Part shown: piece after piece, positions 1 through 6,191 of the stretch | Numbering within the stretch: the first letter of the stretch is position 1 | How the letters are laid out: every line of letters starts with the position of its first letter | Source of the DNA: CAZUFB01 sp048173955 | GTDB taxonomy: Bacteria; Actinomycetota; Coriobacteriia; Coriobacteriales; UMGS124 | Assembly (NCBI GenBank): GCA_048173955.1 | Contig: DBEYOB010000138.1 | Coordinates: forward strand, 1-16,486 | Direction: 5' to 3' | DNA: 16,486 bases | Notes under the pieces: generated by a model | Database searches by the model: none | What the model was told of the DNA's origin: nothing | Seen by the model: the letters and a program-made list of their open reading frames with translations, nothing else | Program-made: the position numbers and the translations under genes

Positions 1-64
1 CGCGCATGCGCCCATGGTATACCATCGGCCGGCGCCCGCGCCACCCGGCGAGCGGCCCCGCAGG

Positions 65-90
65 CAATCCCGATCCGGCGCTGCCCGGCG
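65..90. repeat. 26-nt direct repeat, left copy flanking mazEF
   Basis: This 26-nt stretch matches 876-901 with one mismatch (g72 against t883). The two copies lie on either side of the toxin-antitoxin pair in direct orientation. The right copy contains the last codons and the stop of the ferredoxin-like gene; the left copy lacks that stop because of the single mismatch. Similarity fades quickly outside the 26 nt, although about 35 nt on the left side can still be loosely aligned. Confidence 0.75.
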
Positions 91-134
91 CCGCCATCCA
101 CCGCCCGCCCATCCATCCCGCAACGGCACTCACA

Positions 135-160
135 AAGAAAACCTCCGCAAAGAGGCCTTT
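135..160 (-). terminator. Likely rho-independent terminator of mazEF
   Basis: Read on the minus strand just after the toxin stop, this is a hairpin (core CCTC/GAGG, extended by G-U and A-T pairs) with a 6-nt loop. Its 3' arm runs into a T-rich tail (TTTTCTTT). The stem is weak, so efficiency is uncertain. The remaining bases from 1 to 134 show no supportable gene. Confidence 0.5.
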
Positions 161-168
161 GATGGAAC

Positions 169-513
169 TTACTCGTCGGCTTCGTCCTCGTCGAAGAACG
201 ACTGCACGCAAACCAGAATCCGTCGAAGCGTCTTGCGGTCGAGACGACCCAGCAGTCTGGTTGGCCGCGCATCGAGATCAATCGCTCTGACCTGCTCCAT
301 CACGACCGTGCCCTCGACGCATGACTCTGGCGGCAATTCCTCGTGCAGGAAGAACGGCCTCATGTTGCTCGTGATGGGGCAGACGATGGTCATGCTGTTG
401 CTGCGATTGAAGTCGTAGCTGCTCACCACCACGGCAGGGCGCCGTTTTTGCGGCTCATGCCCCTTCGTCGGGTCGAAATCGACCTCAACGATGTCCCCTT
501 GGCTGTAGATCAT
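169..513 (-). CDS. mazF: MazF/PemK-type mRNA interferase toxin
   Basis: This gene encodes a 114-residue protein of the MazF/PemK family, ribosome-independent endoribonucleases that cleave mRNA when their antitoxin is lost. Visible family features are the N-terminal GDIVEVDFDPTKGHE segment (residues 6-20), the RRPAVVVSS strand with its conserved arginine (24-32), the CPITSN block (45-50), and the C-terminal helix region ending in an acidic tail. Length is normal for the family. The start at 513 is chosen because its ATG overlaps the antitoxin stop by one base (TGATG), which is classic translational coupling. The upstream in-frame extension would run through the antitoxin gene. The target sequence of the toxin cannot be read from the protein. 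A chromosomal toxin-antitoxin module is the clear reading. Confidence 0.9.
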   Translation of the reverse strand: MIYSQGDIVEVDFDPTKGHEPQKRRPAVVVSSYDFNRSNSMTIVCPITSNMRPFFLHEELPPESCVEGTVVMEQVRAIDLDARPTRLLGRLDRKTLRRILVCVQSFFDEDEADE

Positions 514-761
514 CACCAGACCTCGCTCCCGGCCGGTTCGCCCCAATCCAGCTCGTCGGACTGGTAGCGCACGCCATCCCAGCCCTCGGCCATGCGAGCG
601 GAAAGTGACAGGCCCTCTTCTGCCTTGCGCACAATCATCCGGTCGCCCTCCAAAGCGATCGACACCACGCTGCCGGCATCGATCCCCAACTGTCGGCAAA
701 ACGGCAGCGGGATGCGCAGCGCGTTGGCGTTTCCCCATCTTCCCAGCGTCGCCGTTGTCAT
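513..761 (-). CDS. mazE: MazE/AbrB-family antitoxin
   Basis: This gene encodes an 82-residue antitoxin. Residues 4-47 (TATLGRWGNANALRIPLPF then a VVSIALEGDRMIVRKAE strand) form the swapped-hairpin AbrB/SpoVT DNA-binding fold typical of MazE. The C-terminal tail, rich in acidic residues and tryptophan (residues 59-82), is the sort of flexible segment that occupies the toxin's RNA-binding groove. The start at 761 is preceded by a good ribosome site (ACGGAGG, 5 nt before ATG). A longer frame reaches 878 but lacks a better start. The gene is the first of the pair and is expected to repress its own promoter together with MazF. Confidence 0.88.
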   Translation of the reverse strand: MTTATLGRWGNANALRIPLPFCRQLGIDAGSVVSIALEGDRMIVRKAEEGLSLSARMAEGWDGVRYQSDELDWGEPAGSEVW

Positions 762-794
762 GAGGCCTCCGTTCGCAAGCGAAATCGCGTAACA

Positions 795-818
795 AGATAT
801 ACATAGTTTATCATATCT
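795..818 (-). promoter_or_regulatory. Candidate mazEF promoter/operator
   Basis: This is an AT-rich island, unusual in this GC-rich context, with an inverted repeat AGATAT (795-800) and ATATCT (813-818). It lies 34-57 nt upstream of the antitoxin start. TATGAT- and TATGTA-like hexamers on the minus strand could serve as a -10, but no clear -35 is visible. AbrB-fold antitoxins commonly bind palindromes of this kind. The operator role is inference. Confidence 0.4.
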
Positions 819-875
819 CGACGTTATGCGTGCGCTACGCTGGCTTCCCGCACCACGCGGGCACAGCCCTACGAC

Positions 876-901
876 CAATCCCTATCCGGCGCTGCCCGGC
901 G
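876..901. repeat. 26-nt direct repeat, right copy flanking mazEF
   Basis: This is the partner of 65-90, identical at 25 of 26 positions. It covers the 3' end and stop codon of the minus-strand ferredoxin-like gene. A repeat at a gene end on both sides of a toxin-antitoxin cassette fits insertion with duplication of the target. It could equally be two copies of a dispersed intergenic element. Confidence 0.75.
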
Positions 902-1334
902 TCACGGCTTTCGGCATGATGATGGCGTCCGCGGGGCAACATTGCATGCATGCACCGCAGCAGTCGCAGGCGGCGGGGTCGACGACCGCGGCATGCATGC
1001 CATCGGACATCGCCAAGACTCCTTCCCGGCATTCGTCCACGCACAGGCCGCACCCGATGCACATGGGCTCGTCGATCTTCACGGCAGCGGCGTTCTTCGC
1101 AGCCGAGGCGCTCCTCCTTCGTGGGAAATCAACCTGGATCGGCATCTGAAGGCTTACCTTGAGGGCCCCATAGAGAATCGCGAAAATGCAGACGCCAAGG
1201 AACTCCCTGGCATCGAACAAACCGGCGATGCCGACCTTGACGATAGCAAAAACGATTCCGACCAAGCCGAGCAGCAACCACAGCAGGCCCCATATCAGGC
1301 CAAACACCGAGCCCTTCTCGCCATAGGCCTTCAT
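882..1334 (-). CDS. Small membrane-anchored 2x[4Fe-4S] ferredoxin-like protein
   Basis: This gene encodes a 150-residue protein. Residues about 9-35 and 43-62 are hydrophobic and look like two membrane segments. After a basic stretch (PRRR, 71-74), residues 92-134 carry two ferredoxin motifs. The first is Cys92-Cys95-Cys98-Cys102 and lacks the usual following proline; the second is Cys123-Cys126-Cys129-Cys133 followed by proline. Each fits a [4Fe-4S] cluster, so the likely role is electron transfer at the inner face of the membrane. I do not recognise a named family or redox partner. The start at 1334 is preceded by GGAAGGG on the minus strand; the frame extends to 1511, but that part is Cys/His-rich and looks non-coding. 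The gene stands alone, and its stop lies in the 26-nt repeat. Confidence 0.75.
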   Translation of the reverse strand: MKAYGEKGSVFGLIWGLLWLLLGLVGIVFAIVKVGIAGLFDAREFLGVCIFAILYGALKVSLQMPIQVDFPRRRSASAAKNAAAVKIDEPMCIGCGLCVDECREGVLAMSDGMHAAVVDPAACDCCGACMQCCPADAIIMPKAVTPGSAG

Positions 1335-1490
1335 ATCGAGCACCCTTCCGTTTCCGTGCCCTCTCGCATGATGGCAATGATATCGCCTTGTGCCCAAACT
1401 GAACACCTCGCGCGCCGCATCCGGCGCTTTGGGCAATCCGTGCCAATGCGCGCCGCAGCCGAATGCCGACCAGCCCATCCTCACCTGCTC

Positions 1491-1496
1491 TATAAT
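1491..1496 (+). promoter_or_regulatory. -10 box upstream of response regulator
   Basis: A perfect TATAAT lies 32 nt before the regulator start codon. No TTGACA-like -35 is present 16-18 nt upstream, so the promoter may need an activator, possibly the regulator itself. It sits in the divergent interval shared with the ferredoxin-like gene. Confidence 0.5.
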
Positions 1497-1528
1497 GTGC
1501 GCCGTATCCACGGTGAAAGGCAGGCCCC

Positions 1529-2347
1529 ATGCCCACGCGCGTTCTTATCGTCGAGGACGACGCCGACATCAACCAGATCGTCGCCACGCACCTTGCGCGC
1601 TGCGGCTTCGCGTGCACGCAGGCGTTTTCGGGCAGCGAGGCGAAGCTGCTCCTCGCGGATGCCGCGAACGCCTTCGACGTGGTGCTCTCCGACCTCATGC
1701 TGCCGGGGCTGTCCGGCGAGGAGCTCGTCTCCCTCGTCCGGGCGCGCGACGCACGCGTGCCGATCATCGTGATCTCGGCGCGCACGGCGGCCTCCGACCG
1801 CGTCAGCCTTTTGGGCCTCGGGGCCGACGACTACCTCACCAAGCCGTTCGACCTCGACGAGCTCGTGGCACGCATCCGGGTCCAGCTGCGCCATCGCGGG
1901 CTTTCCGCGCAAGGCACGCGTGCCACCGATTGCGGTGCGGCAAGCGGGTGCGGGGTGTCTGTGGGCGTCATGACGAACCCGGGCGCAACCGGCAACGCAG
2001 CGAAGGACGGCGTGGCAAACCTGGGCGCGGCCGCCGGCGAAAACCCCTCCCTCCTGCACTTCGGCGCATGGGAGCTCGACCCCGCGGCACGCACCTTCAC
2101 CGTGGACGGCACCCCCATCGAGCTCACCCGCATCGAGTTCAACATCGTCGAGGTGCTCGTCGAGCATCCCCGACGCGTGTTCTCCAAAGCGGAGCTCTTC
2201 GAGCGCGCGTGGGGCGAGCCGTATACGGTCGACGACAACACGGTGAACGTGCACGTCTCCAACATCCGGACCAAGCTCAAGCCATCGGGTACCGACAGCT
2301 ACATCAAGACGGTGTGGGGCATGGGGTTCAAGCTCGAGAGGGCGTGA
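1529..2347 (+). CDS. OmpR/PhoB-family response regulator
   Basis: This gene encodes a 272-residue two-component response regulator. The receiver domain (residues 4-120) shows the acidic pair Glu9-Asp10-Asp11, the phosphoacceptor Asp55 in LSDLMLPG, Ser83 and Lys105 in LTKPFD. Residues about 178-270 form the winged-helix DNA-binding domain, with the recognition-helix region NTVNVHVSNIRTKL and the final GMGFKLE hairpin. The linker between them (about 124-176) is some 50 residues of Ala/Gly/Asn-rich sequence, longer than the 10-20 usual in this family. The start is an ATG with a modest AAAGGCAGG ribosome site. The gene leads a module with an ABC transporter and a sensor kinase and probably activates the transporter promoter about 100 nt downstream. 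Confidence 0.92.
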   Translation: MPTRVLIVEDDADINQIVATHLARCGFACTQAFSGSEAKLLLADAANAFDVVLSDLMLPGLSGEELVSLVRARDARVPIIVISARTAASDRVSLLGLGADDYLTKPFDLDELVARIRVQLRHRGLSAQGTRATDCGAASGCGVSVGVMTNPGATGNAAKDGVANLGAAAGENPSLLHFGAWELDPAARTFTVDGTPIELTRIEFNIVEVLVEHPRRVFSKAELFERAWGEPYTVDDNTVNVHVSNIRTKLKPSGTDSYIKTVWGMGFKLERA

Positions 2348-2441
2348 AGCCGACACCGGGCCGCCCCGCTTCCCGTTCGCCTGCCCCGCCGCCCCATCGT
2401 CCGCCCCGCCGCCGTCCTTTAGGCTTTCCCGTCCTTTAGAC

Positions 2442-2472
2442 TTTCTTAAGCGCCGGAAAAGCGTTTCTCAAG
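2442..2472 (+). promoter_or_regulatory. Candidate response-regulator boxes of the ABC transporter promoter
   Basis: Two near-identical 9-mers, TTTCTTAAG (2442-2450) and TTTCTCAAG (2464-2472), start exactly 22 nt apart, two helical turns. This is the geometry expected for an OmpR-family dimer or tandem dimers. The second copy overlaps the -35 position of a CATACT -10 candidate at 2483-2488. A further 15-nt direct repeat (2414-2428 and 2431-2445, one mismatch) overlaps the first box. Binding by the adjacent regulator is inference. Confidence 0.5.
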
Positions 2473-2528
2473 GGTTGCCTCCCATACTGGGGACAGCAAG
2501 CGGGAACCACGTACGGATCGGAGGCACC

Positions 2529-3473
2529 ATGAACGCGATTGAGGCGCACGCCCTCACCAAGCGCTACGGGAAGCGCGCGGTCGTCGACGCGCTCGACATG
2601 CACGTCGCGGCGGGCGACATCTACGGCTTTGTGGGCAAGAACGGAGCCGGCAAGTCGACCACCATGAAGATGGCCGCCGGGCTGGTGGCGCCGAGCTCGG
2701 GCAGCCTGAGCGTGCTGGGAGAAAACGCCGCACGTCGGCCCCGCAGCTTCTCGGGCACACCCTCGCACATCGGGGCCCTCATCGAGGAGCCCGGCACGCT
2801 GCCCAACTTCTCCGCGACCGAGAACCTCATGCAGAAGGCGCTCGCGCTGGGCGTGATCCACCCGCGCGAGCAGGTGGCGGAGCTCCTCGCGCTCGTGGGG
2901 CTCGAAGAGGTCGGCACGCGCAAAGTCAAGCACTTCTCGCAAGGCATGAAGCAGCGGTTGGGCTTGGCGCTCGCCCTCGTCGGATCCCCCGAGCTGCTCC
3001 TGCTCGACGAGCCCTTCAACGGCATCGACCCCCAGACCACGCGCGACCTGCGTCGGACGCTCGTGCGCCTGAACCAGGAGCGGGCGATGACCATCGTGAT
3101 CTCGAGCCACGTGCTCGACCAGCTCATGCGCGTGTGCACGCGCTTCGGCATGATCGCCTCCGGACGCATGGTGCGCGAGTTCACCGACGAGGAGCTGCAC
3201 GCCGCCTGCGTCAGCGCGGTGCGCGTGAAGACCGCCGACCCCGCGCGCACGCTCGCGATCCTGGAGGAGCGGATGCCGGGCGCGGGCCTGCGCGTCGACC
3301 CCGACCAGGCGATCGTCGTCGGCCCGCCGGCAGGCGCCAACGGCAAGCCCGCCGACAGCGCGGCCGCCGCGCAGGAGGTGTCCCGCATCCTCCACGACGC
3401 CGACCAGGTGGTGCTCGAGCTCACCGTTTTGGAACGCGACATCGAGAGCTACTTCGTAGAGCTCATGGATTAA
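2529..3473 (+). CDS. ABC transporter ATP-binding protein (BcrA/LanF-like)
   Basis: This gene encodes a 314-residue ATPase subunit of an ABC exporter. Visible motifs are Walker A GKNGAGKST (36-44), the signature FSQGMKQR (136-143), Walker B LLLLDEP (156-162) and the switch histidine His194 in ISSHV. A C-terminal region of about 90 residues follows the nucleotide-binding domain, as in BcrA/LanF-type proteins. The start at 2529 is chosen over an in-frame TTG at 2475 because GGAGG lies 5 nt upstream and the protein begins at the usual family point (MNAIEAHALTKRYG). It is followed after 12 nt by its permease. With the neighbouring regulator and kinase, the likely role is export of, or protection against, a membrane-active peptide antibiotic. 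The substrate is not readable. Confidence 0.92.
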   Translation: MNAIEAHALTKRYGKRAVVDALDMHVAAGDIYGFVGKNGAGKSTTMKMAAGLVAPSSGSLSVLGENAARRPRSFSGTPSHIGALIEEPGTLPNFSATENLMQKALALGVIHPREQVAELLALVGLEEVGTRKVKHFSQGMKQRLGLALALVGSPELLLLDEPFNGIDPQTTRDLRRTLVRLNQERAMTIVISSHVLDQLMRVCTRFGMIASGRMVREFTDEELHAACVSAVRVKTADPARTLAILEERMPGAGLRVDPDQAIVVGPPAGANGKPADSAAAAQEVSRILHDADQVVLELTVLERDIESYFVELMD

Positions 3474-3485
3474 GGCAGGTGCCCC

Positions 3486-4370
3486 ATGCTGAACCTCATC
3501 AAGTCCGACCTCTACCGCGTCACGCGCCCCCACGGCCTGCGCGGGTCGCTGTGGCAGTACGGCCTCGTCCTCGCCCTCATCTACCTGGCATACGCGACGT
3601 TCTTCCTCGTCCTCAAGATACCGCAGGTCAGCGCAAACCTCGTATCGGCGGGTATCTCGTTTACCACCATGACGGAGTTCGCCACGCCCACGCAGTGCAT
3701 CGCGAGCATGACGGGCAACCTCACGGCGCTGTGCGCGACGTTCATGACGGTCGAGCTCGCCTTGGCCGACCTCAAGAGCGGCTTTGCCAAGTCGGTGCTC
3801 TCGGCGCGCACGGGCAGGCTCTCCTACGTCGCCGGCAAAATCGCCTTTGCCGGTGTGGTCTCCGCGATCGTCATCGCCCTGGCCAGCGCGCTCGTCGGGC
3901 TCTGCTGCATCGCCGTGGGCGCCACGTTCACCGGGACGGACACACTCGCAGGCACGCTGGCATGGCTCGCGGGGTTCTGGCTCAACACCTGGGCGCTCTG
4001 CGTGCTGTCGCTCATCATGGTGTATGCAACACGTATCAGCCCGGTCTGCTACATCGTGGCGTTCTGCCTGTGCTTCTCCACGTTCCCGCAGCTCCTCTTG
4101 GGGCTCGCCCACTCGAGCGGCGGCATCCTGAGCTTCCTCGAGCCCATCGCGCCGGCGCTCGAGACGCTCGCCGCCTGGATGCCCTCCTCCGCGCTCTCGA
4201 ACCTCGGGGCGGGCGGGCAGATTGTCTTCGGCACCTCGATCGACATCTGGAGCGCGTCGTCGCGCGCGCTCACCATCGACCCCGCGCCGCAGGCCGTCCT
4301 GACGGGTATCATCTGGATTGCGGCGGCCGGCGCGCTCGTGCTCGCCATCGCCCGCAAGCGCGACGTCTAG
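3486..4370 (+). CDS. ABC transporter permease (BcrB/LanE-type, six membrane segments)
   Basis: This gene encodes a 294-residue membrane protein with six hydrophobic stretches at roughly 24-44, 74-94, 118-146, 156-180, 186-208 and 269-289. The cytoplasmic segment between the second and third (about 95-118, DLKSGFAKSVLSARTGRLSYVAGKI region) matches the coupling region seen in ABC-2/BcrB-like permeases (a D-K-G-K ... R ... Y ... K-I pattern). It starts 12 nt after the ATPase stop with a weak GGCAGG ribosome site, so it is probably translationally linked. A single permease gene implies a homodimer, or a partner encoded elsewhere. Family assignment is firm to the ABC-2 level and weaker for the exact subfamily. 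Confidence 0.85.
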   Translation: MLNLIKSDLYRVTRPHGLRGSLWQYGLVLALIYLAYATFFLVLKIPQVSANLVSAGISFTTMTEFATPTQCIASMTGNLTALCATFMTVELALADLKSGFAKSVLSARTGRLSYVAGKIAFAGVVSAIVIALASALVGLCCIAVGATFTGTDTLAGTLAWLAGFWLNTWALCVLSLIMVYATRISPVCYIVAFCLCFSTFPQLLLGLAHSSGGILSFLEPIAPALETLAAWMPSSALSNLGAGGQIVFGTSIDIWSASSRALTIDPAPQAVLTGIIWIAAAGALVLAIARKRDV

Positions 4371-4391
4371 CAAGGCGAAAACCGGCACGAA

Positions 4392-4428
4392 CGGCGCGGC
4401 GGTCCGCATCGCAGCGACCGCCGCGCCG
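4392..4428 (+). other. Strong hairpin between permease and kinase genes
   Basis: A perfect 13-bp inverted repeat (4392-4404 with 4416-4428) has an 11-nt loop and is almost entirely G-C. No T-run follows, so it is not a standard intrinsic terminator. It may stabilise the upstream mRNA or lower kinase expression relative to the transporter. Confidence 0.6.
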
Positions 4429-4488
4429 GCACGCCTGCAAGCGCACCCGCAAACAACCCGCACGGCGGCAACTACCAGGAGGTGTCCC

Positions 4489-5394
4489 ATGGATTCAAGC
4501 CTCGTACCCCTCGCCCTGCTCGCGATCGGCCTCGGCATGGGCGCCCTGCTGGTTGCCGCGTGCTATGCCGGAGACCTGCGCCGCCTCACGGCGTTTTTGC
4601 GCAACCGCAACCCGCAAGGCAACGCCCGCGCCTCGGCGGGCACCGCGCCCGGCGTGACCGCGCTCGCCGAGGCGATAAACGGCGAGCTCGACCGCAGCGC
4701 GCAGGCCCATATCGAGGCGTTGCGCCACCGGCGGGAGTTCCAGCGCGACCTGGCGGCCCTCTCCCACGACATCCGCACCCCGCTCACGGGCGCAAAGGGG
4801 TACCTGCAGCTCGCCGTCGGCGAGGACGACCCCCTCGCCCGCACGCGGCACCTCGAGGCGGCCGCCCGGCGCATCGACGCCACCTGCGAGCTCCTCGACC
4901 AGCTGTTCGCCTACACCAAGTCAGCCGACCCCGACCTGGCGCTCGACATCGAGCCGCTCGCGCTCAAGCCGATCGTGGAGGAGGCGCTGCTCGGCCACTA
5001 CCCCGCCTTCGAGGAGCGCGGATGGGAGCCCTCCGCCGCGTTCGAAGACGACGCGGCGACGGCCATGGCCGACCGCGAGGCCCTCGCGCGGATTCTGGAC
5101 AACCTCGTGGTCAACGCGCTGCGCCACGGCGCGGCGGCTCCGGCGGTCGACGCGCGGCGGGTGGGCGAGCGCATCGTCCTGCGCGTGTCCAACGAGGTGG
5201 CCAACCCCGCGGCAATCGACGTGGACCGCCTGTTCGAGCGGTTCTACCAGGCCGACGCGTCCCGCGGGCGCGCCGGCAGCGGCCTGGGCCTCGCGGTGGC
5301 GGCGAACCTCGCGCACGCCATGGGCATGGAGATCGGCGCCGAGCTGGAGGGCAGCGTGCTCAGCGTGGTCCTCGCGATGGAGGCAGGTAGATAG
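4489..5394 (+). CDS. Sensor histidine kinase with minimal sensor region
   Basis: This gene encodes a 301-residue histidine kinase. One hydrophobic segment (about 5-27) lies at the very N-terminus with essentially no extracytoplasmic loop. The dimerisation/phosphoacceptor region contains His93 in LSHDIRTPL. The ATPase domain shows the N-box (LDNLVVNALRHG, Asn205 and Asn209), an F-box-like FERFYQAD (249-256) and the G2 box GSGLGL (263-268). The DxGxG (G1) box is not evident, which is also true of some short kinases in peptide-immunity loci. The start at 4489 has a strong AGGAGGTG ribosome site; an in-frame extension back to 4318 would overlap the permease. It pairs with the regulator at 1529. 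With no sensing domain, the transporter may supply the signal, as in Bce-type systems (inference). Confidence 0.9.
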   Translation: MDSSLVPLALLAIGLGMGALLVAACYAGDLRRLTAFLRNRNPQGNARASAGTAPGVTALAEAINGELDRSAQAHIEALRHRREFQRDLAALSHDIRTPLTGAKGYLQLAVGEDDPLARTRHLEAAARRIDATCELLDQLFAYTKSADPDLALDIEPLALKPIVEEALLGHYPAFEERGWEPSAAFEDDAATAMADREALARILDNLVVNALRHGAAAPAVDARRVGERIVLRVSNEVANPAAIDVDRLFERFYQADASRGRAGSGLGLAVAANLAHAMGMEIGAELEGSVLSVVLAMEAGR

Positions 5395-6045
5395 CCGTCC
5401 GCCCGAGGTTGGTCGAAATCATGAACCCCGGGCTGTTCCCGGCGGGAACGACGCCCGAGGATTATCTGGACGGCAACCAAAAGGCTTCCGGCAGCCGCAA
5501 CCCTAATCTCGCCCAAGCCCTATTCCGAGGCGGGTACATCGAGGCGTTCGGCAGCGGCGTGCGACGCATCAAAGAGGCGTGCGATGCCGCCGGCGTGAAG
5601 GTGGAGTATCGCCAATACAACGACGAGACCACCGTCGTGTTCCACCGCCCCGGGTCGCAGGTCGAATATGTTGCTGCTGGGCCGGAGGCGTCAACCAATT
5701 CCAACGCTTTACCCGACCCCGCAGCAATACGCGAAAACGAGACGCGAAAACGAGACGCGAGGCTATGCAAAATCGGCGACGGCAAAGGCTTCCATCATCG
5801 ACTGTCTCATTGCGTCCGCATCTCCGATGGGAAGAGCAGAGATTGCAGGGCAGGTTGGACTCAGCCCTTCGCGGACAAGCGTCTATCTGCGCCAGCTCGT
5901 CCAGGACGGGACACTTGTCGTATCGGGCGGCTCGCGCTGGCGCGTGTATCGACTTGCGAACAATTCCGAGATGACAGAATCGCCCGCAACGGAACCTGCC
6001 GCCCCTATCGAAGGCCGCGTTGACGAATCCGACTTGGAACGGTAG
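5395..6045 (+). pseudogene. 5'-truncated, frameshifted AlbA_2/HATPase_c_4-type regulator remnant
   Basis: Translation from about 5409 gives VEIMNPG ... TPEDYLDGN ... RNPNLAQALFRGGYIEAFGSGVRRIKEAC. This is recognisable as the C-terminal part of the RecG-C-terminal-like/HATPase_c_4 region found in AlbA_2 (Schlafen-like) transcriptional regulators. The N-terminal half of such proteins is missing: an in-frame stop at 5388-5390 lies inside the kinase gene, and homology begins right after the kinase stop. A second frame from about 5757 to 6045 encodes a winged-helix domain (residues like IIDCLIASASPMGRAEIAG and SRTSVYLRQLVQDG). The two frames are joined if one copy of a 13-bp tandem duplication at 5731-5756 is removed. 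No good start or ribosome site is present. Most likely a decaying gene; a short C-terminal protein cannot be excluded. Confidence 0.75.
5731..5756 (+). repeat. 13-bp tandem duplication causing frameshift
   Basis: The unit gcgaaaacgagac occurs at 5731-5743 and again at 5744-5756, followed by a partial third copy (gcga, 5757-5760). Thirteen bases shift the frame by one. Deleting one unit reads ...AIRENETRGYAKSATAK... and joins the upstream domain to the downstream winged helix. Confidence 0.9.
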
Positions 6046-6100
6046 CCGCAGATAGTTAGCCGCACTAGTTGCGGTCGATCCGCAGTGCCTCCCACACACA

Positions 6101-6143
6101 GGCGGCGCCCCAACCTGCCGATTTGGCAAGTCGGGGCGCCGTC
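6101..6143 (+). terminator. Long hairpin between the remnant gene and aspA
   Basis: Bases 6104-6119 and 6125-6140 form a 16-bp stem (two imperfect positions) around a 5-nt loop, with partial extension to 6101/6143. A moderately T-rich tail (GCTGTTTCTCC) follows on the plus strand. It lies in the convergent interval, so it may serve both strands. The minus-strand side has no T-run. Confidence 0.6.
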
Positions 6144-6191
6144 GCTGTTTCTCCCCTTGGGACCCCACGTGTGGCCCGACGCCCGCGCCGC

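Noticed and set aside
835..881. Small hairpin CCCGC/GCGGG downstream of the ferredoxin-like gene as a terminator
   Set aside because: The 5-bp stem has no T-run on the minus strand, which is too weak to call.
2436..4538. 700-residue minus-strand open frame opposite the ABC genes
   Set aside because: It is antisense to three well-supported genes, is extremely rich in Arg/Glu/Asp/His, and has no recognisable domain. It is an artefact of high GC content.
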